A stretch of 64,000 nucleotides of DNA, from NCBI RefSeq assembly GCF_000972845.2, contig NC_040032.1:14558278-14622277 (forward strand). The letters are read 5' to 3'. The notes beneath the pieces are model-generated. The model was not told where the DNA came from. It saw nothing but the letters and a program-made list of their open reading frames with translations, and did not search any database. The DNA comes from Larimichthys crocea. Lineage: Eukaryota > Chordata > Actinopteri > Sciaenidae. Of this stretch, positions 1 to 12,600 are shown piece by piece (positions within the stretch are counted from its first letter, which is position 1; each line of letters begins with the position of its first letter). The position numbers and the translations under genes are program-made.

Positions 1-1983
1 ACCACGTGAATATTTACTGGCATGTGGTGGATTTCTGCAGAAGCAGAACTGATGTATGTGGTGGGAGTGACAGCTTCCTGTTTGTGTACAGTGGTGTTGT
101 GTGATGGCGCAACGGGCTGAAAAAAAAAAAGTTTTTTCCCCCCAGTGTCTCATTACTTTAATCATATGAACAGTCTGAGCAAAGTGACTTCATGTGGAGG
201 ATTTCCAGAAAGAGAGCAGAGTGTGTCTCCGTCTATGCTGAACTCTGAGTCACGACCACCTCAAGCCAGACTCGGATAAACTCTGTTCTTGTTGTAGAAC
301 ATTGGTGTGTCTGTAACTAATCCACATAAAGATTATTTATATTAAAGATGTTTTTTTTTTTAATCAAGTTGTGCATTCAGGACTATTTTTTTCTTGATGT
401 GCCCATGATAAAAAGTCCAGTGTTTAAGACTTAGGACCTCAAAATAAGAATTGTTTTTGTCACCTTTAGAATGAGCATGTTATATCTACAGACGTGGTTC
501 CATGTGGCTGTTTTAAATAAAGCCAATGTAAAAGTGCCACAATGATAACTGAATCATCAGCCACATTAAACAGACCCAAACTGTATCCGCCTGTTTTGAA
601 ATGAAGTGTTCATGTTGGTTTTTAAGGGGTGAGTGCTGCTTGTAAAGTCATCTGTACCAAAGAGAGAAGAAACTATTCACAGAGGTAGATTAGTGAGACT
701 GTCGGCTCAAAGGTGCAGGATTGCAGAACAGTTGCATGAATGACTATCGCCTAGTGGTGCTAACTTCTACAGTGAAGGATTGCATCTGCTCCAGCACACT
801 GGACCGACTACAGTTTGCTTAAAGTCTTAAAGGATCAACAGAAGACGGCACAGCATGCATCTTTGGTTAAATAAGTAAACCTGGAGGCCTGCAGTGGAAA
901 CCTTCATACCTGTCCTGTGTCTATCTGATATAAGTGGAAGCACCCTTTAAATAATATTTGTATAATAACAACTAGGAATCTGCTTGCTGCAGCCCTGAGT
1001 AATAACTCAGAAAGACAAAAAATAAACATGATTTAATTTTACAGCTTTTGTTTGGTTGTTCTCCAGCCTGTGACCACTAAGTGGTGCTGCTGCAGCAGAT
1101 TTTAAATATGATAAAGACAGAAATACAGATTTTCTAGGTCTCCTTTAAAAACGACCACCTGTGTGATGTTTTACCACGAATGAGATTTAGTTAAAGCTGG
1201 ATCTCTGATCTTTCGAGCACATTTCACATCACGAGTGATATAAATGTGTTTATTCATGCTGAATCCATTGTGTCATTGATTTTTGATGCGGTGGAGATAG
1301 TGTGTGTGCATTAGGACAGACCTTGACCTTGCCTGGTCACTCCTAACTGGGTGAGAAGAGCCTCTGGAGCCCTCGCTTTAATCATTGATGAGCTAAGGCT
1401 TAACACTTAAAAGGTGTTTGTATGTGGCACTAAAAATTGGTTACCAACTGGTTCCTTACCAAAGGTTCGGTGGTGAAGTGACTCTCCAAGGATATCACAC
1501 ACACATCTAAAAGATGAAGAATGCAGTTTGCTGCAGGTTTTCTTGTGAATACTTTTTGCTCCAAACTTTTCATGAAGTTCCCTAAAAGAGTCCCTCAAAA
1601 GTCTTTTTGTGGGTGTTATAAACTACAAGTCTGCATGTATAGATTTCAGTATGTTTGCACTTCTATTCCAAATATTGCAACATATCAGGGAGTTAACTAC
1701 ACAGGTGCACAACAAATTTAGAGCCGATTGGATTCAATTATTGGATTTCTAATTTCATTTTCTGAAGCTGACCGTCAGGTGGTGCAAAACGCAAAGATCT
1801 GACACGTGTGGTTTAATCTGTCAGGATTACGTGTATCAAACTAAAAGGTTTTAAATGATGGAGTGATTTATTTATATGAACCATTTGGATAAACCTAAAA
1901 GTCTGACAGAAAATTGGAGGAATTGTCTCTTTTCTTATTTAATCATGTTACAACATGTTGATATGAAAATGTTATGATGCAGC
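1..1983. other. Intergenic DNA left of abr
   Basis: No convincing exon was found on either strand. A plus-strand AATAAA at 516-521 and another at 1021-1026 could end a convergent plus-strand gene whose coding part lies left of the window. In mammals TIMM22 converges on ABR in this way. No coding sequence here supports that, so it is only a guess. Confidence 0.4.
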
Positions 1984-2056
1984 ATTTTAATTATTAAATC
2001 TCAACACACACACATACACACGGACACAAAGTGAGAGTGTTTTGGTAACTTTTATT
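1984..2056 (-). terminator. abr poly(A) signal with GT-rich downstream element
   Basis: AATAAA on the minus strand at 2056-2051 is followed within about 30-70 nt by a GT-rich run (GTGTCCGTGTGTATGTGTGT), the normal layout of a vertebrate cleavage/polyadenylation site. The next upstream AATAAA pair at 2181-2171 is a possible alternative. Confidence 0.6.
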
Positions 2057-3577
2057 TTACTAAAAAAAAAAGGGGGGGGAGGGGGAGGGAGAAAAAGTTT
2101 CACATTAACATTTAGCCTCAATATTACAGTATATTGAAATTCTTCTCAAATGAAGTAAAATACAACATTTTTTATTTTATTTTAATCTTATATTAAAAAT
2201 ATCAAATAGTACTCATCTAGCAGTGCTTACAGTATTTTAAGATATGTCGCAGGCTTGATAGCAGAAAGGTTGGCTTTGTACAGAGCAGAGATGGATGTTT
2301 GCCAGTCTAAAGCGAGGACGCCTTGCAGAGACAACCTACCTTTGTGTTACCCGGCCTGGTTTGATTGACAAGCTGAACATGCAACGAGGGCAACTACACA
2401 AATCATCCTATAGATTATACTGGTGCAGTAAGACACTTGGAACAGGCTTGCAATGAAACAATGAGAAAATAAAAAGCTAAATGTTCCATTCATCGTGTTT
2501 TTTTTTGTTTTTTTATCCCCCTACAATAACCCTCATGTCACAGAGTGCCCCTTTCTCCTCTACAAAAGTGATCTGAAATTAAATTGGCAGACGTTCTGGT
2601 GATCTTTTCAGTACAGCTTACCAACCATGGACGTGGTGAATGAGAAAAGTCAGACTAAAAATAACATCACTACCTGAATAAACTTCAAAAAACAGACTCC
2701 TTAGAGCATTTCTCTAGTTGCACAGAACTGTACAGGCACACATATTATATATATTCAAAATAAATAGGGCTAATTTGGCCAAGACTCACTGGGGAGGGCA
2801 GTTCTCTCTTGTCTGTCAGTACAGAGAGACACATCACCAGCCATTTATTAGGATGGCTTCCCAGCCACTTCTAAACCTCACAAGTTCTCATAGTCCCTTA
2901 AACACACACACGCGCACACACACACACACACACACATTCACTCAGGTACATCCACATAGTCACTCACACACCCCCAGCCTCATCCACTGCACATGCACAA
3001 AGCCAGAAAGACGGGAAAAAGAGGAAACAAAACAGCTGTTTGAACATAATTATTAAACATATAAATGCCATTTTTTTTTCTGGAATGCCTCTGATGAGGA
3101 AAAACAAAGCTGGATGACTCGACTCGAGTCTGGAAAAGGGTTCACTAGATGACACTACGACACCCACGGGGAGCGATCCTGTGCCACCGCACCAGGCTAT
3201 GGCCTCCGGACCTCCAACCCCGACCTTTCCCCCGCTGTGGTCCCAGGTTTGTCGTCTTAGTCGGTGGGAGGCGGGAGTCAGCTCTGCTCTCCTCACATTA
3301 CAAACAGGACATGACGTGTGACTACAAGACAACCGGGAGAATCTCCTTCACCACCTCCCTATGTGCTCGGCTCCATCTCTTTACAGGATAGTGGGGTGAG
3401 GTGACGGGTTTGGTGGTGTAGAGAGGGAGGGATGTGACGGGGGGCTGTACAGTCGAGATGAGCTACCTGCTGGGAGGAGAGGTGAGGCAGGAGGGCCGAG
3501 TGGCGGGGACCGAAGGCTTGTATGGAGTCTCTCACTCTCCCCTCTCCAGATGGCGCCCTGAGGGAGGCGGGTGGGGA
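2035..3577 (-). other. abr: abr 3' untranslated region (about 1.5 kb)
   Basis: Runs from the TAA to the inferred cleavage site near 2035. Contains a (CA)n microsatellite at about 2901-2936 and an AT-rich stretch near the distal end. Other AATAAA hexamers on this strand at 2849-2844 and in the overlapping pair 2181-2171 would give shorter forms. The end is inferred from the poly(A) signal only. Confidence 0.7.
2901..2936 (+). repeat. (CA)n microsatellite in the abr 3'UTR
   Basis: AC repeat with one CGCG interruption. It is transcribed as UG in the abr 3'UTR. Confidence 0.93.
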
Positions 3578-3667
3578 TTAAACGTCAGTGGAAAAATAGA
3601 GCGTGCTGCGCTTCAGTTCGGCAAAGGAGATGGGAGGATGCTGCAGGTAGTAGAGCAGCACCTGGAC
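3578..3667 (-). CDS. abr: abr terminal coding exon and stop
   Basis: 29 codons reading [20 protein letters not shown] then STLYFSTDV, followed by TAA at 3580-3578. The last residues, STDV, form a C-terminal PDZ-ligand-like S/T-x-V motif conserved in ABR and BCR (STEV in BCR). The acceptor is CTCTTTCAG. Confidence 0.96.
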   Translation of the reverse strand, partial: VQVLLYYLQHPPISFAELKRSTLYFSTDV

Positions 3668-6600
3668 CTGAAAGAGAGAAAAAACATAATTAATTCAACA
3701 TTAATCCAAATTATCGAGGTTGTCTGTGTCTGCTCTTCAATCGAAGTCAAAAATCTAGAAAACTATTCCAGATAAAACATTGATAGTTCAACATTAAGGG
3801 AGAGGAGTGGCGATGTAAACAGGAAGTACAATGTTTGTGCTGCAGAAACATGATACTACAACTTCTGGGATTTTATCAACATGATTTCTAAAAAGATTTA
3901 TGGTTGGAGATTTTTATTCAAAAAGGACATCAGATAATCAGATATAATCTAGAATTGAAAGTCATACTGAATCCAGAAATATGCAGATCATGCGTGTGTT
4001 TAGTTTTCTGCAGAAATTAGGTGCCTTAATTTTTAAAGTACTTTAATGATCTCATGCAACAACTGTATTGCATTTCTACTTCTACTTTCTAAATATGGTT
4101 CCACACAAGTAGTTATTAAGCATTATAAATGATCTAGTTTAAAGATGTTAATCTAACTGTAATTTATTACTGGCTGTCATTGTTTTATGAATGGGTGTAC
4201 TTATCATCAGTACATTGTTTTATCTTTAAACTCGGATCTACTTCTTTAGAACTTTTTTAAAATCCAGACTTCCCTTTTTTCTCTACATAAAAGTCTTTAC
4301 AGATTTTTTATTTTAGTTATTTTTAAATGATTATTATGGATTTTGTGGCAGATTTTATTTATATATTAATAATAGGTTTGTCTCATGAGCTGACTGCTTG
4401 CTGTCTCTAATCTCAATGTGACTAATTTGGTCAAATTAAGTCGCCTCATTTAGCATGTAGGACAAGCTGAGGCAGTCTGTAAACTGAGAAAATCACCTTT
4501 GAACATTTCCAAAAAAATTATTAAATAGGGTGAATCATTTAATGTTGCCTCCTCCACAAATTTCCCTTAATCTCCTCTTTAATCGATTTCAGCAGATGGA
4601 CATATGTCTGAAAATGTCAAATTTAATTTGATGCTAGCAGTGAGTACTGTAACTGAATTTAAAATCTGTATTTTATGGCTCACAGAAGGTGCATTTTTTA
4701 ATGTTTCCCTCTAAATAATATGGTTGTATGGGTTATTTTTAATCAAAATGAGGGCGAATCCATCACTTATGTTTCCATATGAGATTATATTCAGTATTCA
4801 GTGGTGGAAGCATCTTTCTCTGGTGTCCGATGTTTTGTATACTTAATGCAATAAACATTTAGAATTTAAATAAGCCCCAATACAAACACTCGGTTTCACT
4901 GTAATGGACAGATGGGACCTCCTACATGTAAATGCTGCTCCGTTTATGATGATTTACTCTGGATGCTGTTTACTCTACCAAGAAAAGACATTTGTGCACA
5001 GGAAGCTCATCTCTCGGTGGAGATGAATGGATGGCCTGCAGCCTAAATACAGCTGGGAGACTAGACCGCAGTGACACGGGTCACTTAGCGACGTGGGAGT
5101 AAAATTCATCTGAAAATGACGAGGAAATGTGCATGTACGCACCAGTCTAACATTTACAGTGTACACTCACAGGGGGGATGACTTCTCATCTTCTATTAAT
5201 CAGATTGTTGGAAACAGAGCACTAGAGACTAATTTGGGTATAAAAGCTTGTCTTTGTTTCACACAGTCTATGTTTAAAAAATAAACATGGCCTTTTTGTC
5301 TGAAGGGCGTGTGTCTGTTTGTTGCTACCTGTGCCATGACGTCGTGAGACCAGATGTCAGAGGCGGAGGTGATGTGCTGTCCCTTCGTACTCTCTGACTC
5401 TGAGGGCCTGAGCAGAGTGGGGCCAAACACGGTGGCCAGGTTATGGAGGGACATCTTGTTGATGGGCTCCTTCTCAGCCACCCTGCAGGAACAAACACAA
5501 GACAAGTCATTGAAAATGTAGACAGAAAACGACAGACTGTGCATATGTTTGGGAGCTTTTCAGTGAATTTGAAGCTTTTAATAAAGATTAAATGGTTATT
5601 TTAATGATTAGCTTCTCTTTTTACTCTTAAACCTGGCTGACTAGAAGACAGTAGGTATGGTACTGTAGCCATATTTATACATGACATGTCTCTTGACGGA
5701 TTAAAAGCTTGGTTTTACAAGATGCATCTTAGCTTAGCTTGCACCATCATCTTGAGGTTTGAGTTTTGTTTATTTGAAGTTTAAAAAAACCCCAAAAAAA
5801 CTGACATGCATGTTTGAAAATTGGCCTGGTTATGACTATTAGATGACCTTATGATTGAGTGAATGTTTCATATCTTGTATATCGGTTCAACGTGTTTGGA
5901 AGAGGAACGTGTAAGGAAGGATTAAAGAGCCTCATTTTCTTTTCTAATTACACCTAATTGGCTACTTTTTTAGTGACAGGTGGCCTCGGCAGGTGTGTTT
6001 ATACCGTTTGAGGTGCTCCAGCAGAGTGAGGAAAGTCATGAGGTTGGGGTCAGGCAGGGAGCGCAGGAGGTGCATCATGCAGTTCTCCTTGGCTGCCGGG
6101 TCCGAGAGCGCTGCAAAGGGAGAGGAAAAAGATGTCAGATCTAATTATGGTAAGACAGTTTAAACCCTCATCGCTTCCAGGTGGGCAAATTTAACGCCCG
6201 TGTAAAACTCTCTGAGGGTGGTAAACACACACTTCCGGGGATAAAGGTCACACACCTATGCCCTCCATGAAGGCAGGGTAGAGGCGGTCGGTGAGCAAAG
6301 GCTCCGGCAGCTCCCTGAAGTACAGCTTCAGCGTTCCCGCGATGGCGTTGATGTCCATGTCGCTCAGCATCACCAGGATATCTTTGGTATCTGCAGACAC
6401 AGACAAGGGCCGATTAGAAACACGGTACGTTATTAAAGGCTCACAATAACACAGCTGCTCTCGCCTCTCAACATCTCCAGGAATGATGTAATCTCTCAAT
6501 AGCACCCACATCCAGATGGAGACAGATGCAGACGTGCTTAATGTTACCCATGAAAATGAAAGGTGATACTGGGCTCTGCTGTGCCTGACGCTGAGAGGAC

Positions 6601-9600
6601 GCCTGACAGCTGCTGCTCCTCGTCTCCTCCCTAAAGGCCCCAGTTCCCACAAAAAAACGGCCTCAATGACAGAAACCCCTGAGCTGCAGGAAAGTCTCTA
6701 CGTATAACTTTATACACTATATACAGCCTTTATACACACACGCAACATTTCTCAGGACAAAGTAAGTAAACACCTGATGACTGATGTGGGATTATATCAT
6801 TTGGATAAAATGTTAGATGTGGGTCATCAGACTGGATCCTCTCACTGACAGGATTTGGCTGTTAAAGCGACATTATGTAACTTTTCTACCTTAATAACAG
6901 ATTCACAAACATTTCAATGCTACTCTGACTTGTAATAGGGTGAACGGTGTCTCTGTCCTCTGTTCTTTCACTGTGTAACTTCCAAGTCGGGTAGTTGGGC
7001 ATCACTAATTTTAGTTAAACTTATAATATAATATATATATATATAAATATAAAATAATGGTACTACACTCTGAAACTGAAACAAGAGACAGAGAGGCAGA
7101 GAAAATGGAGTCTTACTGGTGTCAAATGCTAATTTGAGGGCCTGGATATCGGTGGCCACCCCTGAGATCCTGTAGATTCCCACTTCGTCGATCCCCCTCT
7201 TCTCCACTTCCTCAATGCACTGACGGACAATGTAAGGCACCTTGGAGCGCTCGCGCCTGTGGACGTGAACAACATCCATGTTACTTTAAGTTACAGGACT
7301 GTGGACAAGCCTGAGCACATCTATGTGAGAGAAACTGATGACACAAATATTAATGAATTAACACATTTTAATTTGCTTTCATTTTATTTTTGGACAGCCA
7401 GGCTGTCAGGACTTAATTACAGGAACATGCTTACTTTGTCACCACGTTGATTTTGACTCCAAACACCCCGCTCTGTTTTTTGGACGGCGTTCTCTTCAAG
7501 CTGAGGTCCCGACTTGTAAACTTCATGGAGAACTCCACTTTGATCTGACGGTGAACAAACAACACAGCTAAAGTAAACTGCATTCCTTTAAGGAGCCAGA
7601 ACTGAACTCAGGGACCTTCATGAACCACTTCTTTTAGTCATTATTTATTTAGATTTAGAGGTTTTGACATTAAAATGTTTTTAATTAAGACTGAGCTACT
7701 GTGGCAATTACAATACCTGAAATCAGATCACAGCTTTATTATTAACAGATCTTGTGTGCATGAATCTACATAAACACTTGACTTCCAGCAGAGGTGTAGG
7801 TTGTAGTGTTAAAATATCGTTGAATAATACATCTAATTACAATATTTACAGTATATATGTCATAGTCCTTACCCCGTTCATCTCTATGACATCCATGTGC
7901 CAGTTCTTGGACTGCACCGTCTGAGGATCGAGCTGAAAGACACAACAGAGACACTGAGATAAGATTTTGACCAAATAAGGGTGCATGACTTCATTCATAC
8001 ACAGAGGCCGCTTAATCAAATCATCAGATAAGAATTATCAGCATGGAAAAGTCACATTTCTGGGAAACAACCACAGAGAGTCACCACCTGTACATTCACA
8101 CTCGACTGGGTTCTTTCTCTCGCAGACAGGAAGTTTGACTATCACGCCAGAATCACACACACACAAAAAAAAACAGGTTTTCAACATAACAACATTTCCG
8201 ACATAAATCACTGGAAATATTTGTACTCAAAGAAATGGGAAGTCAGCTTTCATCTTCTTGGTGGGAATTCCCAGACATACTTATCTTAAAAAAAATAGTA
8301 ATGGGACATTCATTGCCAAATGGTGACGTGAAGTCACACTTCATCAGAATGAAGTAAGATATTCCTATGTGAGTTTCTTCACTGTCATCACAGCTACCAT
8401 TAAACCATTATTATTATATTCCATTTATGCCTTATATAGTAAGTAGAGCACTTTAAATCTTACAGAGGTTGTATCCTTGTGTCAGTTCAGGTGCTGTACC
8501 TGGACACAATTCACTTCTACTCAGTTACAAATCACACAACATTCGTACCAAATGTCCGTGTGTGTCTGAAGTTTCATGTGTTTTGATCGTTACAAACAAA
8601 AACTGCTGTTCCCGCCCGGTTTCGAACCGAGGACCTTTCGCGTGTTAGGCGAACGTGATAACCACTACACTACGGGAACTGGCTGACAGCTGATCCCCTC
8701 CCCACCCCCACAGGCTTGGCAAGCACAATCTCAGGGCATTGAGAAATCTTTGCTGAGGGGAAAGTTTAAAAGTGAGGAAAAGAACTTTGAAACTGTGATT
8801 ACGATCCAAAGTTCAGCTTTTAGCTGCTCTAGGATTTTATCTTCTGAGCCAGATCAAAGTCAAGCTGCCGTGGTGGTTTGTGCCTGGCTACTGCTGCTTT
8901 ACAACAACACAGTCATTGAGTCTACTTGGGGAAGAAAAATACCACTTATGTTCCCCACATATGTCTTGGGGGTCCAACACGGGCTCCAGATAGGCTCAGA
9001 AACTTGGCCTACTTCACTGCATACATTCTCATGATGCCCTCTGAGACATGATAGATGGCAGACTGTTGTTTGAAGTCTCCTGGAGTAAATGCCCGCTGCG
9101 TGAGGCCACAGCAGCTAATGCCTTTTTTATAGGCTGTTTGAGCACTACTGCACTACGTAGTTATGTCATTACAACCCTGTGTGGTGATGGTGCTCAACTT
9201 AGAGGAGAATAATGATTGTTGGGTGAGCACAAGGGCAGCACACTTCTCTTATTGTCAGCATTAGGCTGCGACCATTAAAAGTTCTCAGTGAGCGTATTTC
9301 ATTACCTCGTAAAAAGACCATTTGGCATCGGTTTCACGCATTCCTATTATCGTTAAAGCCTGATTTCCCAGCAGGGTTTGGGTTTGAGACTGGGGACAGG
9401 TAATCACTGCCATTGGGTCTTTACACAGCTAATGCCAAGAGGAGAACTGGGCAAAGATCCAGGACTGTAACCCCTCGAAGTAGACTCATTGAAAAAACAA
9501 AAGCTGTTCTCTGAACCTATTTCCTTCCCATTGCCCTCTGCTAATTTCCAAAATACCTGATTAAAAATGAATGTACTCCAATAGGGCTGTAAAAACAAAG

Positions 9601-12600
9601 AGGTCCCTTTACTGGCAGCGGTTATACTCATTGACCCCTCTTGAAACTGTATCCTCTACTCTATTTTTTATTAAAAAATACTCAGTGAGGAACTATTTCT
9701 TTCCTGTGGAATGAGTTGGCTTTAAAGGACGAGTGCAAACAGTTTGGCGAAGGAGGACAACCACAACGTATGCATGGCAAGACAACCTGCTTTCTTGGAT
9801 ATGGATTGGGACTTACTAGGGGGAAATGTGTCCAGTCAGCTGGTCTAAACAAAGCTGAGAGAGGATTTAAGGTTTTATCCTGAGTGACGGCTCAGCTAGG
9901 GGAGCTGACAGGAAGAGGGCGACGCAGCCGTTAAAGATAAAGAAATCTTGTTGTACTTGTCTGAATCAGACTGAAAGCAGTGAATGAACACCTGAATGTG
10001 GACTGTATGGATGTTGGAGGAAATAAGCACAACAGGAATATAATCTTGCTTATGCACTGTCCTTTTCAGACCTTTTAAGGACCCTACTGAGACAAACCAG
10101 CACAGCCTTAAGTCCGCCTTTTATCTCATTCCAAGGAGATGAAAAGTCCAATGATCAATTTCCGTTCTTAAGAATGCTTGAAGGGGATTTCGACCACATG
10201 AGCATCTTCTATATGTGTGCGCATTCATGTCTAGGAAAAGATAAAAGTACCTCGTGGTTGTTTTTGGAGACATCCTTGGGGTGATGTGGTTCTGATTAGG
10301 ATCGCATCAGTCCATGACTAAAGCTCTCTTTGTAGGGTTGTGATAACTATCAAGGATATATGATTGAGGAGAGGCCAGAATGAACTTCAGCTTCAATACT
10401 TCACATCAACACATAGATTTGTACGCATTCCAGCCGGGGCACAAGTTTTTTTCCTTATATAGAGTACAATAAATATGTGCAGACAGAGCAATCCACCCTG
10501 CGTGATGCTCTGTTACAGCAGCCTCATCTCATCCCATCGCTCTTTGGTGTGTTTGAGCATCTGAAACAAGTCAGAATTCAACAGGAGGCATGTGGCTGCC
10601 ATGTGATGTGACCTACTTGTAGGCCCTACAGAAAACTGATCATCTTTTCCTGCCTCTGTCAGTCAAGCAAGAAATATCACAACCAAAAGTCTTAACTTCA
10701 AAAGACGGAGCAGCCCTGAGTCAGGATGTACACACAGCCTGTACTCTGCCCGGGATCATCTACAGGGACAGAACAAAGCAGATAAGTCTTAATGTTTTTG
10801 CTGCATACAGACAGAGCAGGAGAAGAGGGAGTTCACACTTTAAGCTTTTGCAGCGAAGAGGTACTCTCTACCTCTTCTAACGCACCTAAACATTTTCAGT
10901 TCCCTTTATAATGATTCATAGAGTGTTATAAGTTTGGGTGATTGACAAAATCAGTCTTATTCTGACTTAACTGGTCACATATATGGTTATCAGGGACAAA
11001 AACAAGATTGTTTACACACCCAACAGCAACCATTATTCCTCCATTTGATTTGCTCACATAGAAAAACACAACTTTTGTTTATTCTAGATTTAAAAACAAA
11101 ACAAAACTGCTGTTCCCGCCCGGTTTCGAACCGAGGACCTTTCGCGTGTTAGGCGAACGTGATAACCACTACACTACGGGAACTGGCTGCCTGTGCACTA
11201 CCCCCGCTCTTGTGATAATCCTGCCCTCCTTCAGCAGAGTGTGACATGTGAGCCACAGCCCTGACGCCTGTACGAGACTGACAGCAGAGGGATAGTCAGA
11301 GGTCTGCAGCCCTCTGGAGCTGTTTACATTTCCTTCAGGAAATGCACACAGGAGGCTTCAGAGACCTGCTTCAACACATGCAGCACTACAGCAGGAGAAT
11401 AATAATATACCCAGGGTCTTGATTTGTCATGAAGAAATAGCACATGTGCTGCCAAGTGGCCATGCGTAAGGTCCTATATGAACATGTTTGGCCTGGGGGC
11501 CCCTCAGGCGTTATGATCCATCCATCAGAAAACTCATTCTTCACTGACAAGCAAGTAAGAAATTGCACACCTGCAATACGTGCACGAAAAGATGCATTTG
11601 GGAATGGTTTCGCAAGACATTTACATTTTTGTTTTTTTAACGTTTAATATCATATGCCACACAGATTAATCACAGAGTTGCAATTAAGTGCATAAATTCC
11701 CTACACACTTAATTAGCCCATTGTTTCTGAGCTGGAGAGTTAATGCATGCTGGAGACAATATTCAAAACACAACATGATCTTTTGATATGCTAAATCAAT
11801 GTTTAATTTCTCCTTTGTGTTCCATCGCTGCTCTCCGGCTGATTAAATATTCATTCAGCTGCAGAAAGCTTTTTATTAGTCCTTTAATTAGAACGTAGCT
11901 CAAACTGCACGGCTCTTTGGTTTTAGCAGGATTACAGGAACTGTTTGTGCACTGATTGAGTCTCTCTCTTTTTTTTTTTTTTTATATCCCCGCAGCTAAC
12001 GCTCTGTGCCGCAGTATATTTGCTTGATAGAGTACAAGCAACACTACTATTTTTAGACGAGTGAACCACACAGTGTTTATATGTGCATCAGTGACAGCGA
12101 GCCTCTTTTTACTCAACAGCTGCTGATGTCACCACGGCCATGTGAGGTCTCTGACTCCGGTTGCCATGTCGCCTTCCTCCCTAACTTCATAGTTTGAGCC
12201 AATCGGCGAGGGTTTTCAGCCAGCAGAGGGTTGTGATTTGCAGGATAGTCTTGCATCTCTGCGGGCAGTGTGTGTGTGATTCTCTTACGGGGCCTGTAAA
12301 CAGCAACACACAGACGCGTGGTACGCTTATGCAACACCACCCAGCCTGCAGCCTGCACACGGAGTTATCCTACACTTAAGAGCAGAGAAAGAGAGGAGTA
12401 ACCCTTCAGTGCTCTGAAATGGAGCTAAACACAAACACATCATTCATCCAGCAGACTTAAAACACTTTTTTTCTTTTACGAACATGACATGTTGTTGACA
12501 TTTTGTATGATTTCCGGTACGAGCTGAATTATTTGAAGATAGATATCGGCCTAAAAATCATAGATATATAGACTAGTCACAGATGCAAACACTGCTTTGT

